Source of the DNA: Xanthobacter autotrophicus
GTDB taxonomy: Bacteria > Pseudomonadota > Alphaproteobacteria > Rhizobiales > Xanthobacteraceae
Assembly: GCF_030015065.1 (NCBI RefSeq)
Contig: NZ_JAIVFN010000042.1
Span: forward strand, 1-34,906
Length of the DNA: 34,906 nt
Reading direction: 5' to 3'
Below are positions 13,458 to 22,175 of the stretch, piece after piece. A program made the translations under genes and the position numbers. Each line of letters opens with the position of its first letter. The stretch's first letter is position 1. Below the pieces are notes generated by a model that was not told the DNA's origin, searched no databases, and saw nothing but the letters and a program-made list of their open reading frames with translations.

Positions 13458-16406
13458 CTATCCCGCGGCGGTCGAGCGCTTCTTGCGCGTTTCCACCGGC
13501 GCTGGCTCGATCAGGGTGCGGCACTCCTCGGCGGTGAGCGGCTCGCCGAAGACGACGCCCTGGCCGTATTCGCAGCCGAAGCGGGCCATCTCGCCGGCTT
13601 CCGTCTCCTTCTCCAGGCCCTCCGCCATCACGTCCATGCCGAGGTCGTGGGCCAGGTCGATCAGCGCGCCGACGATCACCGGCCGGGCCGCGCGGGCGGA
13701 GCCCTTGGCGGTGTCGCGCACGAAGCGCGGATCGATCTTCACGCTGTCGAACGGGAAGCGCTGGAGATAGGAGAGGGCGGAATAGCCGGTGCCGAAATCG
13801 TCTAGGCACAGGCCCGCGCCCAGCTCCCGCATGCGGCCGAGCACCACGGCGGCATATTCGGGGTTCTCCATCACCAGGCTCTCGGTGACTTCCAGCTTGA
13901 GGGATCCGGGCGCCACCGCATTGCGGGCGAGCACGGATTTCAGGTCCTGGATCAAATCGTGCCGCAGCAGCTGGCGGGACGAGACGTTCACATGCATGAA
14001 CAAAGGCGGGTCCACCCGCAGCATGCGCTGCCACTGGCCGAGCTGGCGCGCCGCGGCGTCGAGCACGAACAGGCCGAGGTCGAGGATGAGGCCGGTCTCT
14101 TCCGCCAGCAGCAGGAATTCGGAGGCGGCCAGCTCGCCGAGACGCGGATGGTTCCAGCGCATATAGGCCTCGAACCCGCCGATGGCCCGGTCGCCCAGGC
14201 GCACGATGGGCTGGTAGCGCACCGAGATCTGGTTGTTGGCGAGGGCCTCGCGCAGCTCGCCTTCCAGCACCACGCGGTCGATCTTCTGCTGGCGCATGGC
14301 CGGGCGGAACACCTCGATGCGGTCGCCGCCGATGCGCTTGGCGTAATACATGGCCAGCTCGGCGTTCTTCAGCACCTCGTCGCGCTTGGTCTGGTCGGGG
14401 CCCGCCAGCACCAGCCCGATGGAGGCGGTGACGAACACCTCCCGGTCGGCGAAGGCGATGGGCGCGCGCAGCGAGCGGCGCAGGGTGTCGGCGAAGGTGG
14501 TGATGCGCTCGGCGTCGCGCTCGGACATGAGGATCATGCCGAACTGGTCGCCGGAGATGCGCGCCAGCGTGTCCTGCGGCTTCAGGAGGCGCATGAGGCG
14601 GCGGGCCACCGTGAGCAGGATGGAATCGGCCACCGCCATGCCCACCTGCACGTTGACCTGCTTGAAGCGGTCGAGGTCGATGACCATCACCGTCGGCTTC
14701 ACCTTGTCGTCGAGGCGCGCCATGGTGAGGGACTGGCTGAGCCGGTCGAGGAACAGTTCCCGGTTGGGCAGGCCGGTGAGGTTGTCGCGCACCGCGTCGT
14801 GCAGCAGGCGCTCGGCGGCGATGCGCTCCCCGGTCACGTCCATGAGGGTGCCGACGCAGCGCACCACCTCGCCGTCGGCGCCCACCACCGGGCGGGCCTT
14901 CAGGTTGAAGGTGAGATAGTGGCCGTCGATGGCCCTGAGGCGGAAATCCTGGTCGATGCGCCCGCGGCGCTGGTCGATGATGCCGTCCAGGGTGGCGCGG
15001 AAGCGGTCGCGGTCGGCGGGGTGCAGCACCTCCAGCCAGCCGGCGGCTTCGGTCTCCAGCGAATGGCGCTTGAGGCCCAGGGCCTCCTCGGCCTCAGGGG
15101 AGGTGTAGATGCGGTCGGTGTCCACATCCCAGTCCCACACGATGAGGCCGGAGCCAGCCAGCGCCAGCGCCCGGCGCTCCAGCTCCGAGGTGGAGCCCTG
15201 GATGCCGCCGATGCCGGCGAAGGCGTGCTGCATCACCGTGAAGCCGATGAGCATCACGATCAGCACCAGGCCGCCGGAGAGGGCGGGGGCGGCGAGATCG
15301 TTGGTGACGAAGCCCGCCACCGTGAGTCCGGCCATGAGTACCCATACCACCAGCAGCGACCATGTGGGGATGATGAGCACCGCCCGGTCATAGCCATGCT
15401 GCGACAGCCAGATCACGACGCCGAGCCCGGCCACCGCCACCGCCAGCAGCGACAGGCGCGCAATGCCGGCCGCCATGGGCGCGTCCAGCAGCGCCACCGC
15501 CACCAAAGCGGCGAGGAAGGTGAGCCAGCCGGCGGCCACGTGCACATAGCGCACATGCCAGCGGTTGAGGTTGAGATAGGCGAACAGGAACACCAGCAGG
15601 GTGGCGGTGAGGATGGCCTCGCCGGCCGCCCGCCAGAACTGCTCGGCGAGGGGGGAGAGGCCGAACACCTTGGACCAGAAGGCGAAGTCGAGGCCGATAT
15701 AGCCCAGCACCGCCCAGGCCAGGGCCGCCGCCGCCGGGAACATCACCGAGCCCTTCACCACGAACAGGATGGTGAGGAAGAGCGCCAAGAGGCCGGCAAT
15801 GCCGATGACGATGCCGTGGTAGAGGGTGAAGGCGTTCACCCGGTCCTTGTAGGCGTCCGGCTCCCACAGATAGAGCTGGGGCAGAGTGGGGCTGCCCAGC
15901 TCCGCCACGAAGGTGACGGTGGAGCCGGGATCGAGGGTGATCAGGAACACGTCGGCGTCGGGGGCGGTCTGCCGTTCCGGCTTGAAGCCCTGGCTCGGGG
16001 TCAGCGAGACGATGCGCCGGTTGCCGAGATCGGGCCAGAACAGGCCGGAGCCGGACATGCGATAGTGCGGCGCGACGATGAGGCGGTCCACCTGCTCGTC
16101 GGTGTTATTGGTCAGCGCGAAGGCGATCCAGTCGCCGTGGCCGCGCCCGTCGGAGGTGGGCACCTCGATCCGCCGCACCACGCCTTCCGCGTCCGGCGCG
16201 GTGGAGATCTGGTAGCGGCCGTCCTCGGTGGTCTCGCGCTGCACGGCGGGCAGGAGGTCCACCACCTTGGCGTCGAGGCGCAGGGCGATGGCCTCCATGG
16301 CCTGCGCACCGCCGGCAGGCAGCGTCAGCGCCGGAACCAGCGCCAGCAGGAGCGCCACGAGAAACGCCATAGGCAGAGCGATGACGCGAGCGAGCAACGA
16401 CCGCAA
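13458..16406 (-). CDS. 7TM-PAS-GGDEF-EAL protein, cyclic-di-GMP signalling
   Basis: A 982-residue inner-membrane protein. Residues 1-37 form a signal segment; 38-195 look like a periplasmic 7TMR-DISM extracellular-type domain; about seven helices follow at 195-400; a PAS domain at about 412-528 (LIVWDWDVDTDRIYTS); GGDEF at 535-700; EAL at 710-965. The GGDEF signature is SGDQF (618-622), which is degenerate, so cyclase activity is doubtful. The EAL signature is EAY (746-748), but the metal and catalytic residues elsewhere look intact: NVSS, EVTES, DDFGTG (869-874), K in VKIDP and AEGLE. It may be a phosphodiesterase that degrades cyclic di-GMP, with GGDEF as a GTP sensor. The start appears to be TTG at 16404-16406 with GGAG upstream; ATG at 16370 would shorten the signal sequence. 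Confidence 0.92.
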   Translation of the reverse strand: MRSLLARVIALPMAFLVALLLALVPALTLPAGGAQAMEAIALRLDAKVVDLLPAVQRETTEDGRYQISTAPDAEGVVRRIEVPTSDGRGHGDWIAFALTNNTDEQVDRLIVAPHYRMSGSGLFWPDLGNRRIVSLTPSQGFKPERQTAPDADVFLITLDPGSTVTFVAELGSPTLPQLYLWEPDAYKDRVNAFTLYHGIVIGIAGLLALFLTILFVVKGSVMFPAAAALAWAVLGYIGLDFAFWSKVFGLSPLAEQFWRAAGEAILTATLLVFLFAYLNLNRWHVRYVHVAAGWLTFLAALVAVALLDAPMAAGIARLSLLAVAVAGLGVVIWLSQHGYDRAVLIIPTWSLLVVWVLMAGLTVAGFVTNDLAAPALSGGLVLIVMLIGFTVMQHAFAGIGGIQGSTSELERRALALAGSGLIVWDWDVDTDRIYTSPEAEEALGLKRHSLETEAAGWLEVLHPADRDRFRATLDGIIDQRRGRIDQDFRLRAIDGHYLTFNLKARPVVGADGEVVRCVGTLMDVTGERIAAERLLHDAVRDNLTGLPNRELFLDRLSQSLTMARLDDKVKPTVMVIDLDRFKQVNVQVGMAVADSILLTVARRLMRLLKPQDTLARISGDQFGMILMSERDAERITTFADTLRRSLRAPIAFADREVFVTASIGLVLAGPDQTKRDEVLKNAELAMYYAKRIGGDRIEVFRPAMRQQKIDRVVLEGELREALANNQISVRYQPIVRLGDRAIGGFEAYMRWNHPRLGELAASEFLLLAEETGLILDLGLFVLDAAARQLGQWQRMLRVDPPLFMHVNVSSRQLLRHDLIQDLKSVLARNAVAPGSLKLEVTESLVMENPEYAAVVLGRMRELGAGLCLDDFGTGYSALSYLQRFPFDSVKIDPRFVRDTAKGSARAARPVIVGALIDLAHDLGMDVMAEGLEKETEAGEMARFGCEYGQGVVFGEPLTAEECRTLIEPAPVETRKKRSTAAG

Positions 16407-16627
16407 TGTCAGGTCTCCGCACCCGGACTGCTGCCGGGCCGAGTTTCGGTTGAGGAGGGCAGCCTGCCGAAGGTGCGACGCAAAGCGCGGGACGGCAAGA
16501 GCTCAAGCTCATCCATGAGGAATGCATGAGCGCCGGGGATGGTCCGGCGCACCCAATTCCCTAGCCAAGGCGTGCGGCCGGAGCAAGGCGCATTGCGGCT
16601 TTATGATACCGCCGTACCTTTCGGGGC

Positions 16628-16661
16628 CGAAAAAGCAAATGCGCGCCCGTGGGGGCGCGCA
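16628..16661 (-). terminator. Intrinsic terminator after the 191-residue hypothetical gene
   Basis: On the minus strand TGCGCGCCC and GGGCGCGCA (16640-16648 and 16653-16661) form a perfect 9-bp stem with a 4-base loop, followed by TTTGCTTTTTC. It begins 22 bases after the stop at 16684. It is also the main content of the 277-base gap 16407-16683; the rest of the gap shows nothing clear apart from the ribosome-binding site for the EAL gene. Confidence 0.85.
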
Positions 16662-16683
16662 TCGCAAGCCGTGGTCCGGACGC

Positions 16684-17259
16684 TCAGAAGAAGCGGCGGG
16701 CGTTGTCCCGGTCGTCGGTGGAGAGCGGGGTGGGCTCGCGGGTGAGGCGGGCGGCCTCCTCGCGGCGCACATATTCGGAGAACGGGTCGAGGGCTTCCTC
16801 CACCGCTTCCTCGGCCCGCGCGGAGATCACCTCCAGCGGCGGCTGCGGCGCGGGGCGGGCGGCGGGGGGCGCGGGATGGAGGTCCTCGGCCGGTACGGCG
16901 CGCTCGGAATCGGTGGTGCGCGAGGCCTTGGCGTCGAGCCACGGCAGGGGATAGGGCGAGGCGATATAGGCGACGCCGTCTTCCTGCTCCCAGGCGATCA
17001 TGTGGATGGCCTCTTCCGCCGGCATGCCGGGCAGCGAGAACATTTGCGGCAACTCGCGGGCGCCGCCGCTCCAGCCGATGGTGTGGGCGAGCTGGAACGC
17101 CTCGTCGAGGAAGGCGGTCACGGCGGCGAGCCGGTCCGCACGCAGCGCCTGGGCGAAATCCACATCGAGAAGCCGGCGGAGATAGGTCTCCACGCTGTCC
17201 CCGGCGGCCCACTGGGCGCCGGAGGCGAACTGGTAAACATAGACGCGCGGACTTGCCAT
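16684..17259 (-). CDS. Hypothetical protein, 191 residues
   Basis: No recognised family. The N-terminal half (MASPRVYVYQFASG through EQEDGVAYIASPYPLPWLDA) looks like a folded cytoplasmic alpha/beta domain. The C-terminal half is proline/alanine-rich, then charged and acidic (EEAVEEALDPFSEYVRREEA), likely disordered, and ends DNARRFF. No signal peptide or membrane helix. ATG 17257-17259 is selected because GGAG sits 7 bases upstream; the frame is open 20 more codons into an A/T-rich leader. It has its own terminator and is divergent from the oxidase gene, so it is probably monocistronic. Confidence 0.7.
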   Translation of the reverse strand: MASPRVYVYQFASGAQWAAGDSVETYLRRLLDVDFAQALRADRLAAVTAFLDEAFQLAHTIGWSGGARELPQMFSLPGMPAEEAIHMIAWEQEDGVAYIASPYPLPWLDAKASRTTDSERAVPAEDLHPAPPAARPAPQPPLEVISARAEEAVEEALDPFSEYVRREEAARLTREPTPLSTDDRDNARRFF

Positions 17260-17441
17260 CACGCAGCTCCGATAAACCATAACTGGGGGCCCCTCATACC
17301 AAAAGGGACCCGAAAACACAAAATCGTGCTGCCACTTAACCAGGCAAGGCTTAAATTTTAGTGATCCCGCGGTGCAGCGACGGGCGGGTTTCGGCCCGGT
17401 CCGGGGCAGCCGGGCCGCGGCTTGAGCGAAAGGTCGCCCGG

Positions 17442-18749
17442 ATGCCGATCACCCCCCGATCCCACGGCCTGTGGGACGCCACCGCCCCGCCGGCGCCGGC
17501 CCTCGCCCCGCTGTCGGGCGCGGTTCGGGCCGACGTGGCGGTGGTGGGGGCGGGCTATGCAGGCCTCTCGGCCGCGCTCCGCCTCGCCGAGGCCGGGGCT
17601 CGGGTGGTGGTGCTGGAGGCGGCGGAGGTGGGCTTCGGCGGCGCCGGGCGCAACGTGGGCCTTGTCAATGCCGGCCTGTGGGTGATGCCGGACGCCATCC
17701 TCTCCGCCCTCGGTCCCGCGCGGGGCGAGGCGCTGATCGCCTTCCTTGGCGCGGCGCCGCAGGCGGTGTTCGATCTGGTGGCACGGCACGCCATCCCCTG
17801 CGAGGCGGCGCCGGTGGGCACGTTGCATTGCGCGGTGGGCACCGCCGGCCGCGCCGAGATCGAGGCCCGCGCCGCCCAGTGGCAGGCGCGCGGCGCGCCG
17901 GTGCGGCTGCTGGACGCCGGCGAAGCCCGGGCCATGGTGGGCGGGGGCGCCTTTTCCGGCGCGCTGCTCGACCTGCGGGCCGGTACCCTCCAGCCCCTCG
18001 CCTATGCGCGGGGATTGGCGCGGGCGGCCCTGGCCGCGGGCGCGCAGATCTTCATCTCCAGCCCGGTGACCGCGGCCGGGGAGACCGCCGCCGGCTGGCG
18101 GCTCGCCACGCCGGCGGGGCATGTCGAGGCCGATCATCTCATCGCCGCCACCGACGCCTACGGTACCGGGCCGTTCGCCCCGCTGCGGCGCGAGCAGGTG
18201 CACCTGCCCTATTTCAACCTCGCCACCGCGCCGTTGCCGGAGGAGGTGCGGGGCACCATCCTGCCCGGGCGGCAAGGGGCCTGGGACACGCAGCCCATCC
18301 TCACCTCGTTCCGGCTGGACGCGGCGGGCCGCCTCGTGTTCGGCAGCGTCGGCGCCCTCGACCGCGTCGGCGGGGCTATTCATCGTGCTTATGTCCGGCG
18401 GGCGCTGGCTCGGCTTTACCCGCAGCTCGGCCAGATGGCCTCCGAGGTGGCCTCCGAGGTGGCCTTCGAGGCGGGCTGGCACGGCATGATCGGCATGACC
18501 GCCGACGCCCTGCCACGCTTCCACCGGCTGGGGCGCACCGGCGTCGCCGTGGCCGGCTACAACGGACGCGGCATCGGGCCGGGAACCGTGTTCGGCGCGC
18601 TGCTGGCGGACCTCGTGCTCGGCCGCGTGCGTGAGGCCGACGTTCCGCTGCCGCCGAGCGCGGTGCAGCCGGCCCGCTGGCGTCCGGCGCGGGAAGCGGT
18701 CTACGCCGCCGGCTCCGGCCTCGCGCATCTCGTCGCCGCGCGGTTCTGA
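17442..18749 (+). CDS. FAD-dependent oxidoreductase, amine/amino-acid oxidase (DAO) type
   Basis: A 435-residue flavoprotein of the DadA/glycine-oxidase/gamma-glutamylputrescine-oxidase superfamily. The dinucleotide-binding motif VVGAGYAGLSAALRLAEAG lies at about 34-52, followed by the FAD ribose acidic residue in VVVLEA. GGAGRNVGLVNAG, a typical flavin-contact segment, follows. The C-terminal GYNGRGIGPGTVFGALLADLVLG is the usual second FAD-binding stretch. Such enzymes oxidise C-N bonds of amines or amino acids, making H2O2 or passing electrons on; the substrate is not deducible. ATG 17442 is chosen as the start nearest the homology; the frame is open another 27 codons. A 12-bp tandem repeat lies in the coding region. 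The gene stands alone. Confidence 0.87.
   Translation: MPITPRSHGLWDATAPPAPALAPLSGAVRADVAVVGAGYAGLSAALRLAEAGARVVVLEAAEVGFGGAGRNVGLVNAGLWVMPDAILSALGPARGEALIAFLGAAPQAVFDLVARHAIPCEAAPVGTLHCAVGTAGRAEIEARAAQWQARGAPVRLLDAGEARAMVGGGAFSGALLDLRAGTLQPLAYARGLARAALAAGAQIFISSPVTAAGETAAGWRLATPAGHVEADHLIAATDAYGTGPFAPLRREQVHLPYFNLATAPLPEEVRGTILPGRQGAWDTQPILTSFRLDAAGRLVFGSVGALDRVGGAIHRAYVRRALARLYPQLGQMASEVASEVAFEAGWHGMIGMTADALPRFHRLGRTGVAVAGYNGRGIGPGTVFGALLADLVLGRVREADVPLPPSAVQPARWRPAREAVYAAGSGLAHLVAARF
18437..18472 (+). repeat. 12-bp tandem repeat inside the oxidoreductase gene
   Basis: GGCCTCCGAGGT occurs twice exactly (18437-18448, 18449-18460), followed by a diverged third unit (GGCCTTCGAGGC). It encodes ASEVASEVAFEA. 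The unit length is a multiple of three, so gain or loss by slippage would keep the frame. Confidence 0.8.
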
Positions 18750-18836
18750 GGCGCCGGCCGCGCGCTCCTTCCGGTTCACAACCCCGTTTCTTCGCCGTCC
18801 GACAGGTCGGGAGACTGCGCCGCTGCTCGACTTTCT

Positions 18837-18868
18837 ATTAATAACTCAGATTGATTTATCTATTGACT
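18837..18868 (+). promoter_or_regulatory. ROK-repressor-type operator abutting the frcB -35 box
   Basis: ATTAATAACTC-AGATT-GATTTATCTAT (18837-18863) is an imperfect A/T-rich inverted repeat with the same spacing and nearly the same bases as the perfect operator upstream of the ROK regulator gene. Its last T begins TTGACT (18863-18868), a strong -35 box; the -10 at 17-base spacing (TCAGAT, 18886-18891) is weak. Binding here would block RNA polymerase at frcBCA. It stands out sharply from the G/C-rich surroundings. Confidence 0.75.
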
Positions 18869-18956
18869 CGCCATGCGCTCTGCGCTCAGATGCCATGCGG
18901 ATAACGCATCCGTCCGGCAAGCGGAAACCGCGCCGGCGCACGTGGGAGGACGTTCG

Positions 18957-19988
18957 ATGCACATGTGGTCACGGCTGCTGATGGCCGCTTCCGTCGCCTG
19001 GGCCGGCTGGGCCGCGACTTCGCCCGCGCAGGCGGCCGAACGACCGATCGTCGGCATCGTCATCAAGACCTCCACCAACCCCTTCTTCGTGAAGATGAAG
19101 GAGGGCGCGGAAGCCGCCGCGGCGCGGCTGGGCATGGAGCTGCGTTCCTTCGCCGGCAAGATGGACGGCGACACCGACGCCCAGGTCACCGCCGTGGAAA
19201 GCCTGATCGCCGCCGGCGCCAAGGGCATCCTGATCACCCCTTCGGATTCCCGCGCCATCGTGCCGGTGCTGGAGCAGGCGCGGGCCAAGGGCATCCTGGT
19301 GATCGCCCTCGACACGCCGCTCGATCCCCCGAGCGCGGCCGACGCCACCTTCGCCACCGACAATGTCCTCGCCGGCAGGCTGGTGGGCGAGTGGGCGGCC
19401 AAGACGCTGGGTGCCAACGCCAGGTCGGCCAAGGTCGCCCTGCTCGACCTCAACGTGAACCAGATCTCCGTCGACGTGGCCCGCGATCAGGGCTTCCTCC
19501 AGGGCTTCGGCGTCAACGTGGCCGACCCCGCCGTCATCGGCGACGAGAAGGACAGCCGCATCGTCGGCCACGACGTCACCCTCGGCAACGAGGAGGGCGG
19601 GCGCAGGGCCATGGAGAACCTGCTCCAGCGCGATCCCTATGTGTCGGTGGTCTACGCCATCAACGAGCCCGCCGCCGCCGGCGCCTATGAGGCGCTGCGC
19701 TCCATCGGCCGCGACAAGGATGTGCTGGTGGTGGCCGTGGACGGCGGCTGCCCCGGCGTGCGCAACGTGAAGGACGGCGTCATCGCCGCCACGGCCATGC
19801 AATTCCCCCTCCTCATGGCCCAGATGGGCGTCGAGGCGGTGTTGAAATACGCCACCGACGGCACCAAGCCGAAGCCCACGGACGGGCAGGACTTCGTCAA
19901 TACCGGCGTGGAGCTGGTGACCGACCGGCCGGTGCCGGGGCTGCCCTCCATCGACACCGGCGCCGCCCTGAAGAAGTGCTGGGGCTGA
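18957..19988 (+). CDS. frcB: Sugar ABC transporter periplasmic binding protein (FrcB-like)
   Basis: A 343-residue type 1 periplasmic sugar-binding protein of the ribose/fructose family. The signal peptide covers residues 1 to about 27 (hydrophobic [20 protein letters not shown], cleavage after AQA). The mature start [23 protein letters not shown] is typical of FrcB/RbsB proteins, as are [19 protein letters not shown], a DTP segment and [12 protein letters not shown]. It should deliver a monosaccharide to FrcC-FrcA. Rhizobial FrcB binds fructose, mannose and ribose; the exact ligand here is inferred. GGGAGGA lies 6 bases before the ATG. It is first in the frcBCA operon and preceded by the operator at 18837. 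The mature C-terminus contains a CWG end. Confidence 0.88.
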   Translation: MHMWSRLLMAASVAWAGWAATSPAQAAERPIVGIVIKTSTNPFFVKMKEGAEAAAARLGMELRSFAGKMDGDTDAQVTAVESLIAAGAKGILITPSDSRAIVPVLEQARAKGILVIALDTPLDPPSAADATFATDNVLAGRLVGEWAAKTLGANARSAKVALLDLNVNQISVDVARDQGFLQGFGVNVADPAVIGDEKDSRIVGHDVTLGNEEGGRRAMENLLQRDPYVSVVYAINEPAAAGAYEALRSIGRDKDVLVVAVDGGCPGVRNVKDGVIAATAMQFPLLMAQMGVEAVLKYATDGTKPKPTDGQDFVNTGVELVTDRPVPGLPSIDTGAALKKCWG

Positions 19989-20044
19989 CCGGCGCGGTCG
20001 CCGACACGCGTGCGCCGGCCGGAACGGCCGCGGAGGGATCTGCA

Positions 20045-21127
20045 ATGACAGACACGAGTGGGGAGAAACGCGGGATGCAGGCGTTCGAGACCGTCCTGAG
20101 CCAGCAGGACACGCGGGTGGCGGAATTCGAGGTCCACGCCAGATCCCCGCTCCAGATGCTGCAGCATTTCCTGCATGGCAATCCGACGGCGGTGCCGGCC
20201 ATCGTGCTGGCGCTCGGGGTCATCGTGTTCTCGGCGATCGTGGGGCCGCGCTTCTACTCGGCCTTCAACCTGTCGCTGATCCTCCAGCAGGTGACCATCA
20301 TCTGCATCATCGGGGTGGCGCAGACGCTGATCGTGCTCACGGCCGGCATCGACCTGTCGGTGGGCGCGGTGATGGTGCTGTGCTCGGTGATCATGGGCAA
20401 GCTCGCCATCGCGGTGGGCCTGCCGGTGCCGGTGGCGTTCGCCGCCGGCCTTGCCACCGGCGCGGCCTGCGGCGCGTTCAACGGCCTGCTGGTGGTGCGG
20501 CTGAAGCTGCCGCCCTTCATCGTCACCCTGGGCACCTGGTCCATCTTCTTCTCGCTGAACCTGTGGTATTCCGGCGCCCAGACCATCCGCGCCCAGGACG
20601 TGGCGAAGGGTGCGCCGTTCCTGCAGTGGCTCGGCACGCCGGTGGACCTCTTGGGCGCGCGCCTCACCTACGGCACCTTCTTCATGCTGGGGCTGGTGGC
20701 CATCGTCTGGTACGTGCTCAACCGCACCGCCCTCGGCCGCCACATCTATGCGGTGGGCGACGACCCGGACGCGGCGCGCCTCGCCGGCATCCGCACCGAC
20801 AAGGTGCTGTTCGCGGTCTATGTGGCGGCGGGCGTCATCTGCGCGCTCGGGGCCTGGGCGCTCATCGGCCGCATCGGCTCCATCAGCCCGCAGGCCGGGC
20901 AGACCGCCAACCTCGACAGCATCACCGCGGTGGTGATCGGCGGGGCCAGCCTGTTCGGCGGGCGCGGCTCCATCGTCGGCACGCTCATCGGCGCGCTCAT
21001 CGTCGGCGTCTCGCGCTCCGGTCTCGCTTTGTCGGGGGTGGACGTGCTGTGGCAGGAATTCGCCGTGGGCAGCCTCATCATCGTCGCGGTCACCCTCGAC
21101 CAGTGGATCCGGAAGGTGTCGGCATGA
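20045..21127 (+). CDS. frcC: Sugar ABC transporter permease (FrcC-like)
   Basis: A 360-residue inner-membrane permease of the BPD_transp_2 family (RbsC/FrcC). After a hydrophilic N-terminus of about 45 residues come eight to ten hydrophobic segments. Family marks include GIDLSVGAVM, FIVTLGTWSIFF, GRHIYAVGDDPDAARLAGI (the ATPase-coupling loop) and VIGGASLFGGRGSI. Start ATG 20045 has GGAGGGA six bases ahead and lies 56 bases after frcB. Its last bases overlap the frcA start as ATGA, so translation is coupled. Paired with a single-domain ATPase as in the Frc system, unlike the two-domain RbsA. Confidence 0.92.
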   Translation: MTDTSGEKRGMQAFETVLSQQDTRVAEFEVHARSPLQMLQHFLHGNPTAVPAIVLALGVIVFSAIVGPRFYSAFNLSLILQQVTIICIIGVAQTLIVLTAGIDLSVGAVMVLCSVIMGKLAIAVGLPVPVAFAAGLATGAACGAFNGLLVVRLKLPPFIVTLGTWSIFFSLNLWYSGAQTIRAQDVAKGAPFLQWLGTPVDLLGARLTYGTFFMLGLVAIVWYVLNRTALGRHIYAVGDDPDAARLAGIRTDKVLFAVYVAAGVICALGAWALIGRIGSISPQAGQTANLDSITAVVIGGASLFGGRGSIVGTLIGALIVGVSRSGLALSGVDVLWQEFAVGSLIIVAVTLDQWIRKVSA

Positions 21128-21939
21128 GCACCGCTGCTTTCAGCACGACTGCGGACAACGGCGCCGTGCGCCAGCCCCTCATCGAGGCGCGCGGCCTCGT
21201 CAAGCGCTACGGCCGGGTGACGGCCCTCGACCAGGCCGATTTCGACCTCTATCCGGGGGAGATCCTGGCGGTGATCGGCGACAACGGCGCCGGCAAGTCC
21301 TCCCTCATCCGCGCGCTCTCCGGCGCGCTGGTGCCGGACGAGGGGGAGATCCGCTTCGACGGGCAGAAGGTGCATTTCCGCTCGCCCCTCGACGCGCAGG
21401 CGGCGGGCATCGAGACCGTCTACCAGTCGCTGGCGCTGGCGCCGGGCCTGTCGATTGCCGACAACCTCTTCCTCGGCCGCGAGCTGCGCAAGCCGGGCAT
21501 GCTCGGCTCGGTGTTCCGCATGCTCGACCGCAAGAAGATGCAGCGCATGGCCCGCGAGAAGCTCACCGAGCTGGGCCTGATGACGGTGCAGTCCATCAAC
21601 CAGCCGGTGGAGACGCTGTCGGGCGGCCAGCGGCAGGGCATCGCGGTGGCCCGCGCCACCGCCTTCGGCTCGCGCGTGGTGATCCTGGACGAGCCCACCG
21701 CCGCGCTGGGCGTGAAGGAATCCCGCCGCGTGCTGGAGCTGATCCTCGACGTGCGCCGACGCGGCATCGCCGTGGTGCTCATCAGCCACAACATGCCGCA
21801 CGTGTTCGAGATCGCCGACCGCATCCACATCCACCGGCTGGGCCGGCGGCTGACCGTGGTCAAACCCTCCGCCTGCACCATGTCGGATGCGGTGGCGCTC
21901 ATGACCGGCGCCCGCGCGCCGCAGGAGCTGGCGGCCTGA
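21124..21939 (+). CDS. frcA: Sugar ABC transporter ATPase (FrcA-like, single domain)
   Basis: A 271-residue ATP-binding subunit. Walker A GDNGAGKSS, Q-loop VYQSLAL, signature LSGGQRQGIAVARA, Walker B VVILDEPTAALG and the switch histidine in LISHNMPH are all intact. It has one nucleotide-binding domain, as in FrcA, rather than the tandem arrangement of RbsA/XylG. It starts at the ATGA overlap with frcC and no separate ribosome-binding site is obvious. It is the last gene of the plus-strand frc operon, followed by the terminator at 22025. Confidence 0.93.
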   Translation: MSTAAFSTTADNGAVRQPLIEARGLVKRYGRVTALDQADFDLYPGEILAVIGDNGAGKSSLIRALSGALVPDEGEIRFDGQKVHFRSPLDAQAAGIETVYQSLALAPGLSIADNLFLGRELRKPGMLGSVFRMLDRKKMQRMAREKLTELGLMTVQSINQPVETLSGGQRQGIAVARATAFGSRVVILDEPTAALGVKESRRVLELILDVRRRGIAVVLISHNMPHVFEIADRIHIHRLGRRLTVVKPSACTMSDAVALMTGARAPQELAA

Positions 21940-22024
21940 GGCTGGGTCGGTCATGGCGGCGTTCCGCGCCGCCGGGACCTTCCCCCGCGGGGGTGGGCAG
22001 GTCAATGGCACAAGCGCGGAAACA

Positions 22025-22073
22025 AACGCCCGGATCACGGCCTGCGTTGCCGTGACCCGGGCGTTTTGTTTCT
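22025..22073. terminator. Bidirectional intrinsic terminator between frcA and the kinase gene
   Basis: 18-base arms (22025-22042 and 22050-22067) pair with a single mismatch around a 7-base loop. TTTTGTTT follows on the plus strand and the mirror AAACAAA precedes it, so the stem works in both directions. It sits 85 bases after the frcA stop and about 100 bases after the kinase stop on the minus strand, closing both converging sugar operons. Confidence 0.92.
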
Positions 22074-22175
22074 GAAGGTGGTGCGGAGCTTTGCCGAGGT
22101 CGGGGCGCTCCCTTCCGTCATGACCGGCCTTGAGCCGGCCTTTCGCGTCTCACCGCTTGAAATCCGCCCCGTCCC

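Noticed and set aside
13959-16529. 856-residue open frame on plus opposite the GGDEF-EAL gene
   Set aside because: Histidine/glutamate/glycine-rich, no domain; it is the antisense reading of strongly conserved signalling domains and arises from G/C-rich third positions.
17293-17361. A/T-rich stretch between the hypothetical gene and the oxidase considered as a sigma54 promoter
   Set aside because: TGGCAG is present but no GC doublet at the required spacing; only a general promoter-rich composition can be claimed.
22125-22150. Short GGCC-rich hairpin near the kinase gene end as a second terminator
   Set aside because: Only about five base pairs and no T-run on the minus strand; the strong stem at 22025-22067 already serves both genes.
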